This document shows positions 1 through 7,053 of a stretch of DNA of 9,131 bases, piece by piece. The stretch lies in NCBI GenBank assembly GCA_031264875.1, contig JAISDK010000063.1, positions 1-9,131 on the forward strand, written 5' to 3'. Source of the DNA: Prevotellaceae bacterium (GTDB lineage: Bacteria > Bacteroidota > Bacteroidia > Bacteroidales > UBA932). Under the pieces are notes generated by a model. The model had not been told where the DNA came from. It was given only the letters and a program-made list of their open reading frames with translations, and did no database searches. Positions within the stretch are counted from its first letter, which is position 1. The number at the start of each line of letters is the position of its first letter. A program made the translations under genes and the position numbers.

Positions 1-149
1 ATAGATAAAACATTTTTACTGTATTTTTTCGTTTATATAAGGCATTTACGACATGAGATTATTAGTAACTGATTGACAGGAATACGATAAAAATCCGTTT
101 TTTTTTGAAATCAATAGCCGCATTGTTTTCGTAATAAATGATTCAAAGG

Positions 150-194
150 GGAAGAGGCTGTGTTATTTCAACACAACCTCTTCCAGTATTTTTT
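150..194. terminator. Strong hairpin downstream of the GH109-like gene, probable (bidirectional) terminator
   Basis: An 8-bp stem (150-157 with 177-184) continues, after one C/A mismatch, into a 6-bp stem (159-164 with 170-175) closed by a 5-base loop. It begins 25 bases beyond the stop codon of the minus-strand gene at 209, so it is well placed as that gene's terminator. The best T-run (188-194) follows the hairpin on the plus strand, whereas on the minus strand only a short TTT follows. It may therefore also, or mainly, stop plus-strand transcription entering from the left. The hairpin is seen directly; its direction is inferred. Confidence 0.7.
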
Positions 195-208
195 AAAAAA
201 AGTATCTC

Positions 209-1600
209 TTATTGAGCAAATTTCAAACCGTTTAATTTATTCCATCCTCCGCGGGTGAAATCGGGTATTTCTACAGGAGCGGAGTTGTTGTCCAAAGATA
301 TTTCCGTCAAAGGAATCAGGCAACACCATTCGGCAAGGTCATACACGTCCATATCCAGTGGAAGACCTTTTTGCAGACAATAAATCAGGCGATAATCCAT
401 GATGAAGTCCATTCCTCCGTGACCGCCTACCTGCCGGGCTTTTTCTTCGATATCTTTCATGACAGGATGTTTGTACTTTTCCATCAGGGCATATTTTACT
501 TCCTGCGGAACAAAGTCGTGAGCATTCAGGTTTTCGTGATTTTTAGCGATTTCCTTGTCTATAACATCCGAAGCCAGAGCATAGCCCGATATTGGATATT
601 TATTTGCAAAACCTTTTGTTCCCGTCAATTGATACAGGCGGTTATACGGTCGCGGAGAGGTAACATCGTGCTGAATCATAATTGTTTTTCCCTGTTCTGT
701 GCGGATCAGGGTAGTTGTATGGTCGCCATTACGAAAATCTTTTACTTCGATACCCCGTTTTTCCTTCAGAAAAGCAGGGTTCCCAATAGCTTTGGTATCT
801 ACCGAAACCAGATAATTCATTTTATCGCCGCGATGTATGTTCATTGCCTGGCAAACGGGACCTAAACCGTGTGTGGGATATACATCTCCCCTGTGTTCCC
901 GATTGAAGTTCATGCGCCAGTCGTTCCAGTAAGAATCCCAGTATGGCTGCAATCCGTGAATATATGCGCCTTCGCCGTGGATAATTTCACCTAAAAAGCC
1001 TTGCTGTACCATGTTAAGGGTAGTCAGCTCGAAAAAGTCGTACACGCAGTTTTCGAGTTGCATACAATGTTTCCGTGTTTGTTCCGAAGTATTGATCAGC
1101 GCCCATATTTCATTCATATTCATAGCCGCCGGCACTTCGATTGCCACATGTTTACCGTCTTTCATGGCCTGTATGCCTATAGGCGCATGATGCACCCAGT
1201 CGGTAGTGATATAAATGAGATCAACATCGGGAAGGGCAGTCACTTTGCGCCATACGGCAGTGTCGCCGAAAAATTCCCGGGCTTTTGGCAATCCGATTTT
1301 TTCCAGCCCGTCATTCACTTTTTTCACATTTTTCTCAAGAATATCGCATAACGCTACGATTTCAACGCCTTCGATATGGGTCATCCGATTTACCGCACCC
1401 GGCCCGCGCATTCCCAATCCGATAAATGCAACCCGTACAACAGGAATAGGATCGGTTCTCAATTGCAGCACATCCGTCTGACCGGACGAACGGGTAGGAA
1501 CAGGCGTTCTTATTATTCTCTCCTGAGACTGAACATAGGGGCTGCAAGCCGTTACGCAAACAAAAAGCGGCATAAGTAAAAGAAACAGTAATCTTTTCAT
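209..1600 (-). CDS. Gfo/Idh/MocA-fold lipoprotein, glycoside hydrolase family 109-like (putative alpha-N-acetylgalactosaminidase)
   Basis: This 463-residue protein has a lipoprotein signal peptide (MKRLL..., lipobox V-T-A-C with Cys19), then a Rossmann dinucleotide-binding motif GLGMRGPG at residues 61-68 and an acidic residue (Asp86) at the end of the second strand. The E-V-P motif (155-157) replaces the EKP motif of ordinary Gfo/Idh/MocA dehydrogenases. A Y-P-T-H cluster (Tyr241, His244) and Arg229 fit the spacing of active-site residues I recall for family GH109, whose members hydrolyse alpha-linked N-acetylgalactosamine through a tightly bound NAD+ and an oxidised intermediate. The length is usual for Bacteroidota members. 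I chose the ATG at 1600 because it gives a canonical signal peptide; an ATG at 1609 adds three residues. The residues after Cys19 (SPYVQSQ) are not acidic, so no surface-export signal is seen and the periplasm is the likely location. The exact substrate is uncertain, and an oxidoreductase role cannot be excluded. Confidence 0.88.
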   Translation of the reverse strand: MKRLLFLLLMPLFVCVTACSPYVQSQERIIRTPVPTRSSGQTDVLQLRTDPIPVVRVAFIGLGMRGPGAVNRMTHIEGVEIVALCDILEKNVKKVNDGLEKIGLPKAREFFGDTAVWRKVTALPDVDLIYITTDWVHHAPIGIQAMKDGKHVAIEVPAAMNMNEIWALINTSEQTRKHCMQLENCVYDFFELTTLNMVQQGFLGEIIHGEGAYIHGLQPYWDSYWNDWRMNFNREHRGDVYPTHGLGPVCQAMNIHRGDKMNYLVSVDTKAIGNPAFLKEKRGIEVKDFRNGDHTTTLIRTEQGKTIMIQHDVTSPRPYNRLYQLTGTKGFANKYPISGYALASDVIDKEIAKNHENLNAHDFVPQEVKYALMEKYKHPVMKDIEEKARQVGGHGGMDFIMDYRLIYCLQKGLPLDMDVYDLAEWCCLIPLTEISLDNNSAPVEIPDFTRGGWNKLNGLKFAQ

Positions 1601-1664
1601 TTCTATCATAATTTTAGTAATGTATTAATTTTATCCGTTTCCTATTAACATACAAACGATATTT

Positions 1665-1695
1665 TTTGTTTATCGACTATTTTAATCTATTTTTG
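1665..1695 (+). promoter_or_regulatory. Bacteroidota-type housekeeping promoter for the sigma/anti-sigma pair
   Basis: A TTTG -33 element (1665-1668), a 19-base spacer and TATTTTTG (1688-1695), a perfect match to the TAnnTTTG -7 consensus of Bacteroidota primary-sigma promoters. Transcription would begin near 1702, leaving a leader of about 85 bases before the ATG at 1788. The other strand of this 187-base divergent region shows no equally good promoter for the GH109-like gene; the nearest is TA-N3-TTTG around 1653-1661. Confidence 0.7.
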
Positions 1696-1787
1696 CAAAA
1701 AAAATTACAGGAAATAATGATCAATTCGGAATTGAAAAGCAACGAAATCGAAAGAGATTGCATCTATGGATGCAGTACGCTGATGGT

Positions 1788-2312
1788 ATGGACGAACATC
1801 TTATAAAGGAATGTATAAAGAAAGACATACGCGCTCAGAAACAGCTTTATGAGAAATATGCACCTCTAATGATGTCTGTATGCTTGAGATATGTTAGAGA
1901 CAGGGATATTGCTCAGAATTTGTTGCAGGATGGATTCATTAAATTGTTTGATAAGATAAATACCTATTCAGGGTCAGGCTCTTTTGTTGGTTGGATGAGG
2001 AAAATTTTTGTAAACACTGCATTGGAATATTTGCGTCATAACGATGTTTTCAAATACAGCATTGACGTCGATATGGCTTTCAGTCTTGAAAGCGGAGGGG
2101 AATCGCCTATCGACAAAATATCGGCAGATGAACTGATGAAGTGTATAGCAGAATTGCCTCCCGGATTTCGAACTGTATTCAATATGTTTGCGATAGAAGG
2201 ATATTCACATGCGGAGATAGCGGAACAGCTGGGAATCCAGGAAGGAACATCGCGTTCACAATATGCGAGGGCGAGAACTTTATTGCAACAGAAAGTATTA
2301 AAATTAATGTAA
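1788..2312 (+). CDS. ECF-type RNA polymerase sigma-70 family sigma factor (Das-like)
   Basis: A 174-residue sigma factor with only regions 2 and 4, which defines the extracytoplasmic-function group. Region 2 (about residues 13-80) runs from the KQLYEKYAPLM helix through LRYVRDRDIAQNLLQDGFIK, which contacts core polymerase, to the -10 recognition segment ending FVNTALEYLR. Region 4 (about 125-172) has the promoter-binding helix-turn-helix GYSHAEIAEQLGIQEGTSRS. The start is placed at the ATG at 1788 because MDEHLIKEC is the usual beginning of the family. An ATG at 1770 and a TTG at 1758 are in-frame alternatives, and none has a clear Shine-Dalgarno sequence, as is normal in this phylum. The next gene starts 13 bases later and encodes a membrane partner, so the two are almost certainly co-transcribed and the partner likely controls this factor. 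The regulon is unknown. Confidence 0.93.
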   Translation: MDEHLIKECIKKDIRAQKQLYEKYAPLMMSVCLRYVRDRDIAQNLLQDGFIKLFDKINTYSGSGSFVGWMRKIFVNTALEYLRHNDVFKYSIDVDMAFSLESGGESPIDKISADELMKCIAELPPGFRTVFNMFAIEGYSHAEIAEQLGIQEGTSRSQYARARTLLQQKVLKLM

Positions 2313-2325
2313 AATGATTTGATTT

Positions 2326-3618
2326 ATGTCAGATGATTTAAATAATAGGGAATTTGAGGAGCTGATACGAAGCAAACTTGAAGATTACAGGACTCCAGTG
2401 GATCCGGGTAGCTGGGATGCCATAGAAAAGTCTTTAATCCAACGCAAAAGGGTGAAGTACCTTTACGTTGCGGCAAGTATGGTTGCTGCGGCGGCTGTTT
2501 TGTTTATGGTTACATTAAATCTGCCCGACAGTGGAAAACTGCAAAATACTATACCCGACGCCGGAAAACAAACATCTCAGGAGACTGCTACCCCAAACCA
2601 GACGACTCAGGATACAGAAAGTACGGATCGACAGACTCCGGCAAGCCAGATGGAACAGAAACAGCCTGTTTCAAGTTCCGTACACAGCAGCGCTGTAACA
2701 AACGGCATGACAGCAAATGCAATTGTGGCTCAAGCCGTAGAACCGGAGATATATACGGATGATCCGCCGTTAAAGGGAAAATTAAATATTGTACCACGGA
2801 CTATTTCCGGCGCTTCAACAAACCTGTATCCGTTAAATAAGCTTCAGCGATCAAATGACGTGCGCCTTACCGGCGCTTTGAGCAGTAAACCGGACGATAA
2901 GAAAGACGATAATTATATGCAGAACAGTAGAAGAAAAGATGTGACTGCTCGTCTTGACCGAACCGGGCTGAACGATAAGAAGTGGTCTGTTTCAATGAGT
3001 TTTGGCGCCGAAAATTATCAGGCATTGAATAGTGTGCGCAACAGAAATTCGGAGCTTATTATGGCTGCTCCTCTTTTAACTTCGTCAAATTCGGTAGATT
3101 ATGTGAGGAATAAGTATAAAGACGAGATAATGGTACCCGACAATGCCGGTTCGCAATACGGACTGCCGTTATCGGCCAAGTTTATTGTACGTAAAGACCT
3201 TAATACAAGATGGGCTGTAGAAAGCGGATTGAGCTATACATATCTTTCGACCAAGTATAAATGGAATAAAAATACTGCCAATCAACAGTTACATTATCTT
3301 GGAATCCCCTTGAATGTTGTTTGCTACGTAGTTTCCAAACCCGGCTGGAATATCTATGCCTCGGCAGGTGGAATGGTGGAAAAAGGCGTTCATTCCCGTA
3401 TTGACCGTAACGACAATCTTGCTACCAAAATAAAAATGAAAGGCCTGCAATGGTCTGTCAATGGGATGGCAGGAGTGACATACAAACTTCACAAAAGCTT
3501 GGGAATGTTTTTTGAACCTCAACTTGGATACTTTTTCGATAACGGACAGCCTGAAAATATAAGAACCGAATGTCCTGTTTCTTTCGGTTTGGGTATCGGA
3601 CTGAGGTTTAGCCTTTGA
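2326..3618 (+). CDS. Membrane-anchored outer-membrane beta-barrel protein, probable dual membrane-spanning anti-sigma factor (Dma-like)
   Basis: This 430-residue protein has four visible parts. Residues 1-43 are hydrophilic and charged, with a helix FEELIRSKLEDYRTPVDPGSWDAIEKSL, and end in a basic stretch (KRK) typical of the cytoplasmic side. Residues 44-66 form one hydrophobic, Ala/Val-rich membrane helix with no signal-peptidase or lipobox site. Residues 67-215 are a low-complexity linker rich in Gln, Thr, Ser and later Asp/Lys, long enough to cross the periplasm. Residues 219-430 alternate like an outer-membrane beta-barrel (KWSVSMSFG onward) and end in VSFGLGIGLRFSL, a plausible barrel-assembly signal. 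The ECF sigma gene lies immediately upstream. Known Dma proteins of Bacteroides join a cytoplasmic anti-sigma segment to an outer-membrane barrel in just this order, so I infer that the N-terminus binds the upstream sigma factor. The signal sensed is unknown. An automated annotation would probably call it only an outer-membrane beta-barrel protein. Confidence 0.85.
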   Translation: MSDDLNNREFEELIRSKLEDYRTPVDPGSWDAIEKSLIQRKRVKYLYVAASMVAAAAVLFMVTLNLPDSGKLQNTIPDAGKQTSQETATPNQTTQDTESTDRQTPASQMEQKQPVSSSVHSSAVTNGMTANAIVAQAVEPEIYTDDPPLKGKLNIVPRTISGASTNLYPLNKLQRSNDVRLTGALSSKPDDKKDDNYMQNSRRKDVTARLDRTGLNDKKWSVSMSFGAENYQALNSVRNRNSELIMAAPLLTSSNSVDYVRNKYKDEIMVPDNAGSQYGLPLSAKFIVRKDLNTRWAVESGLSYTYLSTKYKWNKNTANQQLHYLGIPLNVVCYVVSKPGWNIYASAGGMVEKGVHSRIDRNDNLATKIKMKGLQWSVNGMAGVTYKLHKSLGMFFEPQLGYFFDNGQPENIRTECPVSFGLGIGLRFSL

Positions 3619-4291
3619 TCAATTCTTCAATCAGCATGATGATCTCCTTGTGGATGACTTGAGGCGTTTTCATTACTGAATTTTCGTCGATACAGTTTAT
3701 CGGGACAAAATGTTTGTCGATACCTGTCAGTTGCAGATATATTGCACGTACTTTTCTCTGCAAGTCAAAATCCGATTCGTGTATATCCTTTTTCCCGCCA
3801 AGGTAGTCTCTGTCGGTACCTTCGCGCCGTGATTTCAATGTTTTCAGCGTAAAGTCAAACGGTACATCCAGAAAAATACTGATGTCGGGACGGGGGATTC
3901 CAAAAAAGCTGTATTCCAGATTCAAAATCCATTCGCGCATTTTTTCCCGCTGGGCGCTGTCGGAGATTTTTGCACACTGAAAAGCGATGTTCGAATATAC
4001 GTAACGGTCAAGAATAACGACTTTTCCTTCGGCAAGCCATGATTTTAACTGCGGTGCGGCATTGTCTCTGTCGCCGGCATACAGCAGGGCTACCAGACGG
4101 GCATCGACTGCATTGACATTGCCAAATTCGCCGCGCAGGAAAGATGCTATCAGGTCTCCATATACGGGGGCGTCGAAGCGTGGAAAGTGCAAAAACGTGT
4201 TTTTTATGTTTTTCGATTCAAAATGCTTTTGCAGCAAGTTCACCTGTGTGGTTTTGCCGGCGCCGTCCAAACCTTCCAATACTATGAGCAT
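3608..4291 (-). CDS. tmk: Thymidylate (dTMP) kinase
   Basis: A 227-residue cytoplasmic enzyme that phosphorylates dTMP to dTDP with ATP, an essential step in dTTP supply. The P-loop EGLDGAGKTT (residues 6-15) is followed by the FPRF segment (36-39), the catalytic/substrate motif DRY (95-97), and an arginine-bearing lid (SRREGTDRDYLGG, about 154-166) followed by KKDIHESD. The TREPGGT motif of the Escherichia coli enzyme is absent and HFPRFDAPVYG stands in its place, so this belongs to the other tmk subgroup. The start is an ATG four bases after the obgE stop codon, so the two genes form an operon. Its last 11 bases overlap the end of the convergent barrel-protein gene, and no terminator is visible between them. 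Confidence 0.93.
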   Translation of the reverse strand: MLIVLEGLDGAGKTTQVNLLQKHFESKNIKNTFLHFPRFDAPVYGDLIASFLRGEFGNVNAVDARLVALLYAGDRDNAAPQLKSWLAEGKVVILDRYVYSNIAFQCAKISDSAQREKMREWILNLEYSFFGIPRPDISIFLDVPFDFTLKTLKSRREGTDRDYLGGKKDIHESDFDLQRKVRAIYLQLTGIDKHFVPINCIDENSVMKTPQVIHKEIIMLIEELIKG

Positions 4292-4295
4292 AGTT

Positions 4296-5294
4296 CTATA
4301 TGTTTAAATTTTTCCAGATTAGATCTTTTAATTCGAGTATTTTACTTCTCGTCACTGAGGAAATGAAGATATGCGGCGCGTTGTGAACGCGCTGGTTGAT
4401 GTCGGCTTCAATTTCGTCGATTAGCTCCCTGTCGAGCATGTCGCTTTTGGATATGGCCAGTATCCGGCGCTTGTCGAGTAGTTCGGGGTTGTATTTTTCG
4501 AGTTCGTTTAAAAGTGTACGGTATTCTCCTGCAATGTCCCTGCTGTCGGCGGGTACGAGGAACAGAAGGATGGAGTTGCGTTCGATGTGTCGCAAGAATC
4601 GTAATCCAAGACCTTTGCCTTCGTGTGCGCCTTCTATGATTCCGGGTATGTCGGCCATAATGAACGACCGGTGTTCTCTGTAGTTCACTATGCCGAGGTT
4701 GGGTTCGAGGGTGGTGAAGGGATAGTCTGCAATTTTCGGTTTTGCTGCCGATACTGCGGACAGCAGGGTGGATTTGCCGGCGTTGGGAAATCCGACCAGA
4801 CCGACGTCTGCCAGGAGTTTCAGCTCCAGTATGTACCAGCCTTCGCATCCGGGTTCGCCGGGTTGCGAGTATCGCGGCGTCTGGTTGGTTGCCGATTTGA
4901 AGCTGGCGTTGCCCAAGCCGCCTCTGCCTCCGTGCAACATGATTGTTTCTTCTGCGTCATGTGTTATTTCGCATACGATTTTGCCGGATTCGTCTCTGGC
5001 TACTGTTCCGATGGGGACGTCGAGAATGGCGTCTTTTCCGTTGGCTCCGTGACAGAGGTTGCCGCTGCCCGATTCTCCATGTTCGGCATGGATATGTTTA
5101 CGGTATTTGAGATGTATCAGTGTCCAGTACTGTTTATTTCCCCTGAGTATGATGTGTCCTCCGCGCCCGCCGTCTCCGCCGTCGGGGCCTCCCATGGATA
5201 CAAATTTTTCTCTGTGTAAATGAGTTGAGCCGGGGCCTCCGTTTCCCGACCGAAAAAAAATCTTAATGTAATCTACAAAGTTTGACGCAGCCAA
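4296..5294 (-). CDS. obgE: Obg family GTPase, ribosome-assembly factor
   Basis: A 332-residue essential GTPase that associates with the 50S subunit during assembly and with the stringent response. Residues 1-160 form the glycine-rich Obg fold (GGPGS, GGPDGGDGGRGG, GGRGGLGN). The G domain follows with G1 GFPNAGKS (168-175), G2 FTT (193-195), G3 DIPG (215-218), a divergent G4 SKSD (282-285) in place of NKxD, and G5 SSV (312-314). The optional C-terminal OCT domain of longer Obg proteins is absent. The start codon is TTG: the residues after it (AASNFVDYIKI) match the conserved Obg N-terminus, and the frame upstream reads only seven codons, none of them ATG, before a TAA. tmk follows four bases after its TAG stop. 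The adk gene that often sits near obg in Bacteroidota is not next to it here. Confidence 0.95.
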   Translation of the reverse strand: MAASNFVDYIKIFFRSGNGGPGSTHLHREKFVSMGGPDGGDGGRGGHIILRGNKQYWTLIHLKYRKHIHAEHGESGSGNLCHGANGKDAILDVPIGTVARDESGKIVCEITHDAEETIMLHGGRGGLGNASFKSATNQTPRYSQPGEPGCEGWYILELKLLADVGLVGFPNAGKSTLLSAVSAAKPKIADYPFTTLEPNLGIVNYREHRSFIMADIPGIIEGAHEGKGLGLRFLRHIERNSILLFLVPADSRDIAGEYRTLLNELEKYNPELLDKRRILAISKSDMLDRELIDEIEADINQRVHNAPHIFISSVTRSKILELKDLIWKNLNI

Positions 5295-5322
5295 TTTATT
5301 ATTATTTAAATATTAACGGGCG

Positions 5323-5352
5323 CAAAGGTAGATATATTTTAATGAAATTCAA
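5323..5352 (-). promoter_or_regulatory. Bacteroidota-type promoter for obgE-tmk
   Basis: On the minus strand, TTG (5352-5350), exactly 19 bases of spacer, and TACCTTTG (5330-5323), a perfect TAnnTTTG -7 element. Transcription would start near 5316, giving a leader of roughly 22 bases, AT-rich and without a Shine-Dalgarno sequence, before the TTG start at 5294. Confidence 0.75.
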
Positions 5353-5354
5353 TC

Positions 5355-5442
5355 GGACGGGCGCAGGACAAATTGAGAATGGCGTGTTCCAAAATGTCGC
5401 GCCGGATGTGACGTGGCATTGCGTTGCGAGGTTTTCAATTGT
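5355..5442. other. Intergenic stretch between the ATPase gene and the obgE promoter
   Basis: This moderately GC-rich stretch has no recognisable gene, terminator hairpin or repeat. On the minus strand the ATPase frame continues without a stop for 46 codons beyond its TAA at 5443-5445, reaching a TAA at 5302-5304. This could be chance or a decayed C-terminus. With no terminator seen, some read-through from the ATPase gene into obgE-tmk is possible. Confidence 0.4.
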
Positions 5443-6999
5443 TTACAGTCCCACGACTGTAACTGTTTGTCCTTCGATGACCTGTTTGTCCATGTAGATT
5501 TTCCTGTTCCACGGCGTTTGGGGATTCCGGTCGAAAATGGCAAGCCAGCCTTCGGTCGAGCCGTACACGTCCATAGAGCGCAGGGTTTGATTGATGCCTT
5601 CTTTGAGCGATTTTTCGCCACGCCACAGTTTGAGTTCTATTGGATATTTCTGCTCTTCATATATCAGGCAGATGTCGAGCCGTCCGGTTCCTGCTGCCAT
5701 TTCGCGGATAATTCTGCCGCCGCCATTGATGATACGCTGCAGGAATGCCATCAGAATGAGGTGCGGAGCGGCTTCTTCGTAGTCGAACTTCGTGAGCCAG
5801 ATGTCGCTGTTTTCGCGCCAGAACTGCTGGAAGTCACGCATCAGCAGGTTCATGTCGATGCGTCCGCTTTTGATGTAGCGGGACATTTGCCAGGAGCTTT
5901 TGTCTTCCATCAGTTTCTCCTGCATATTGTATGTTAATGTGCGGGCTATGACTTCGGAGTAAATGGGATTGGCTGGAGTCAGCCGCCCCCGGATATTTGT
6001 AATCAGCCCCATATCTACTACATACTGTAAGTCGTCGGACAGGCGGTCGAAAACGTCTTCGCCTGTGATAATCGGTTCGATCACTTTCCGTATGCGTTCT
6101 TCTTTCAGCCGTTCGAGCAGGCTGTCGATATGCGTGTCGCGTCGCAGGATTATGTTCTGGATGGCTTTTTCGACCAGTTCGGCGGTAACGGCCTGCGTGC
6201 AGTCGGATTTCAGCATTTCTACTGTCACTTCGCGGGCAATAGCGTTCACTATCCAGGGTTGTCCCTGCGTCTGCTGCCAGACGAGTTCAACGGCGTCTTT
6301 TTCGAAGACCTGTCCTGTTTCATCCGTATGCTGCTGATAGAGGCTGCTGATTTCTTCGCTTGTAAAATTCTTCAAAGCCAGCGATTTCGTAACGATATTG
6401 AAGGGACTTGCCGAACCGAGCGACTGGCTGTCGGGACGTATCCGCGCCTTGTAATCGCGGATGTTTCGCATGCCGGTCAATGCTATGGAGTGGACAAAAG
6501 GCAGATCGGGACGATTGTTATATCCGTCGCGCAACTGTCGTAAAAATGCGATTAATGCTTCGTCGCTCAAACAGTCGGCTTCGTCAAACAGGAGTACCAG
6601 AGGTTTATCCAGCTTCGTGCAAAACATGGTGAGTGACATGTATAAAACGCTTGTGAAATTGCCGTAATCCGCATCTTTTGCAAAATCATTGCTTTGTGGA
6701 ATATTGTACAGGAAGAGGGCGTTTTTTATTTTTTTGACAATTTCGGGTATTGTTATCCGGGGGTCTTTTACTTCCTGCATGGATTCCAGCGAACAGTACA
6801 GGACATAATACTTGCCGGAAGCGTTCAGGCGTCGGGCTAAGTCTTTCAGACAAGTTGTTTTCCCGCTCTGACGGGCTGCATGTATCACAAAATACTGTTC
6901 CGTGTCAATCAGCTGCTCAACGCCTGAAAGGCGTGTGGAGGCTTCTATCATGTAATGTTTTGCCCTGTTACAGGGTCCTGCTATGTTAAAGTATCTCAT
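5443..6999 (-). CDS. AAA-type ATPase with C-terminal PD-(D/E)XK nuclease-like domain
   Basis: A 518-residue predicted cytoplasmic protein. The N-terminal ATPase half has a Walker A motif ARQSGKTT (residues 42-49), a Walker B LVLLFDEAD (134-142, Asp139/Glu140) and a sensor-like strand SIALTGMRNIRDY (171-183), followed by a helical lid and probable winged-helix region (about 210-350). The C-terminal part carries a PD-(D/E)XK-like pattern: Glu433, Asp442 in GRLDICLIY and E-L-K (455-457) in YPIELKLWRG. Similar ATPase plus nuclease-like proteins are expanded in Bacteroidota and mostly uncharacterised; mobile-element or defence roles have been suggested for related families but not shown here. The ATG at 6999 is preferred over an in-frame TTG at 7023, because the TTG lies inside the -7 promoter element and so upstream of the likely transcript start. 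It is apparently monocistronic. The catalytic residues look intact, but nuclease activity is inferred. Confidence 0.85.
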   Translation of the reverse strand: MRYFNIAGPCNRAKHYMIEASTRLSGVEQLIDTEQYFVIHAARQSGKTTCLKDLARRLNASGKYYVLYCSLESMQEVKDPRITIPEIVKKIKNALFLYNIPQSNDFAKDADYGNFTSVLYMSLTMFCTKLDKPLVLLFDEADCLSDEALIAFLRQLRDGYNNRPDLPFVHSIALTGMRNIRDYKARIRPDSQSLGSASPFNIVTKSLALKNFTSEEISSLYQQHTDETGQVFEKDAVELVWQQTQGQPWIVNAIAREVTVEMLKSDCTQAVTAELVEKAIQNIILRRDTHIDSLLERLKEERIRKVIEPIITGEDVFDRLSDDLQYVVDMGLITNIRGRLTPANPIYSEVIARTLTYNMQEKLMEDKSSWQMSRYIKSGRIDMNLLMRDFQQFWRENSDIWLTKFDYEEAAPHLILMAFLQRIINGGGRIIREMAAGTGRLDICLIYEEQKYPIELKLWRGEKSLKEGINQTLRSMDVYGSTEGWLAIFDRNPQTPWNRKIYMDKQVIEGQTVTVVGL

Positions 7000-7020
7000 A
7001 TCTGATAATTTATTTTTGCG

Positions 7021-7053
7021 CAAAAGTAATCATTTTAATTTCAAGTAAAAAAA
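7021..7053 (-). promoter_or_regulatory. Probable promoter of the ATPase gene
   Basis: On the minus strand, TACTTTTG (7028-7021) matches the TAnnTTTG -7 consensus. The -33 position, 19 bases upstream, falls in a run of seven T (7053-7047) that is also the T-tract of the preceding terminator; it is TTTT rather than TTTG, so this half is weak. The expected transcript start near 7014 leaves a short leader of about 14 bases before the ATG at 6999. Confidence 0.55.

Noticed and set aside
1..149. Possible gene or promoter at the left edge
   Set aside because: It is AT-rich, with a T-run at 109-116, but no open frame, TAnnTTTG element or repeat was found that could be supported.
1758..1787. TTG start at 1758 or ATG at 1770 for the sigma factor
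   Set aside because: The extra residues (HLWMQYADG) do not look like the conserved beginning of ECF sigma factors, whereas MDEHLIKEC does. ATG 1770 cannot be fully excluded.
4623..5219. A 198-codon plus-strand open frame
   Set aside because: It is antisense to obgE, whose minus-strand product is unmistakable; no promoter or conserved motif supports the plus-strand frame.
5305..5442. In-frame 46-codon continuation after the ATPase stop codon
   Set aside because: It could suggest a truncated C-terminus, but the protein already ends after a complete nuclease-like fold and the region contains the obgE promoter, so chance is the simpler explanation.
5413..5937. A 174-codon plus-strand open frame
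   Set aside because: It overlaps the ATPase/nuclease coding region on the other strand and shows no recognisable domain.
7000..7023. TTG start at 7023 for the ATPase, adding eight residues
   Set aside because: The TTG overlaps the TACTTTTG -7 element, so it would lie upstream of the likely transcript start; the ATG at 6999 fits better.
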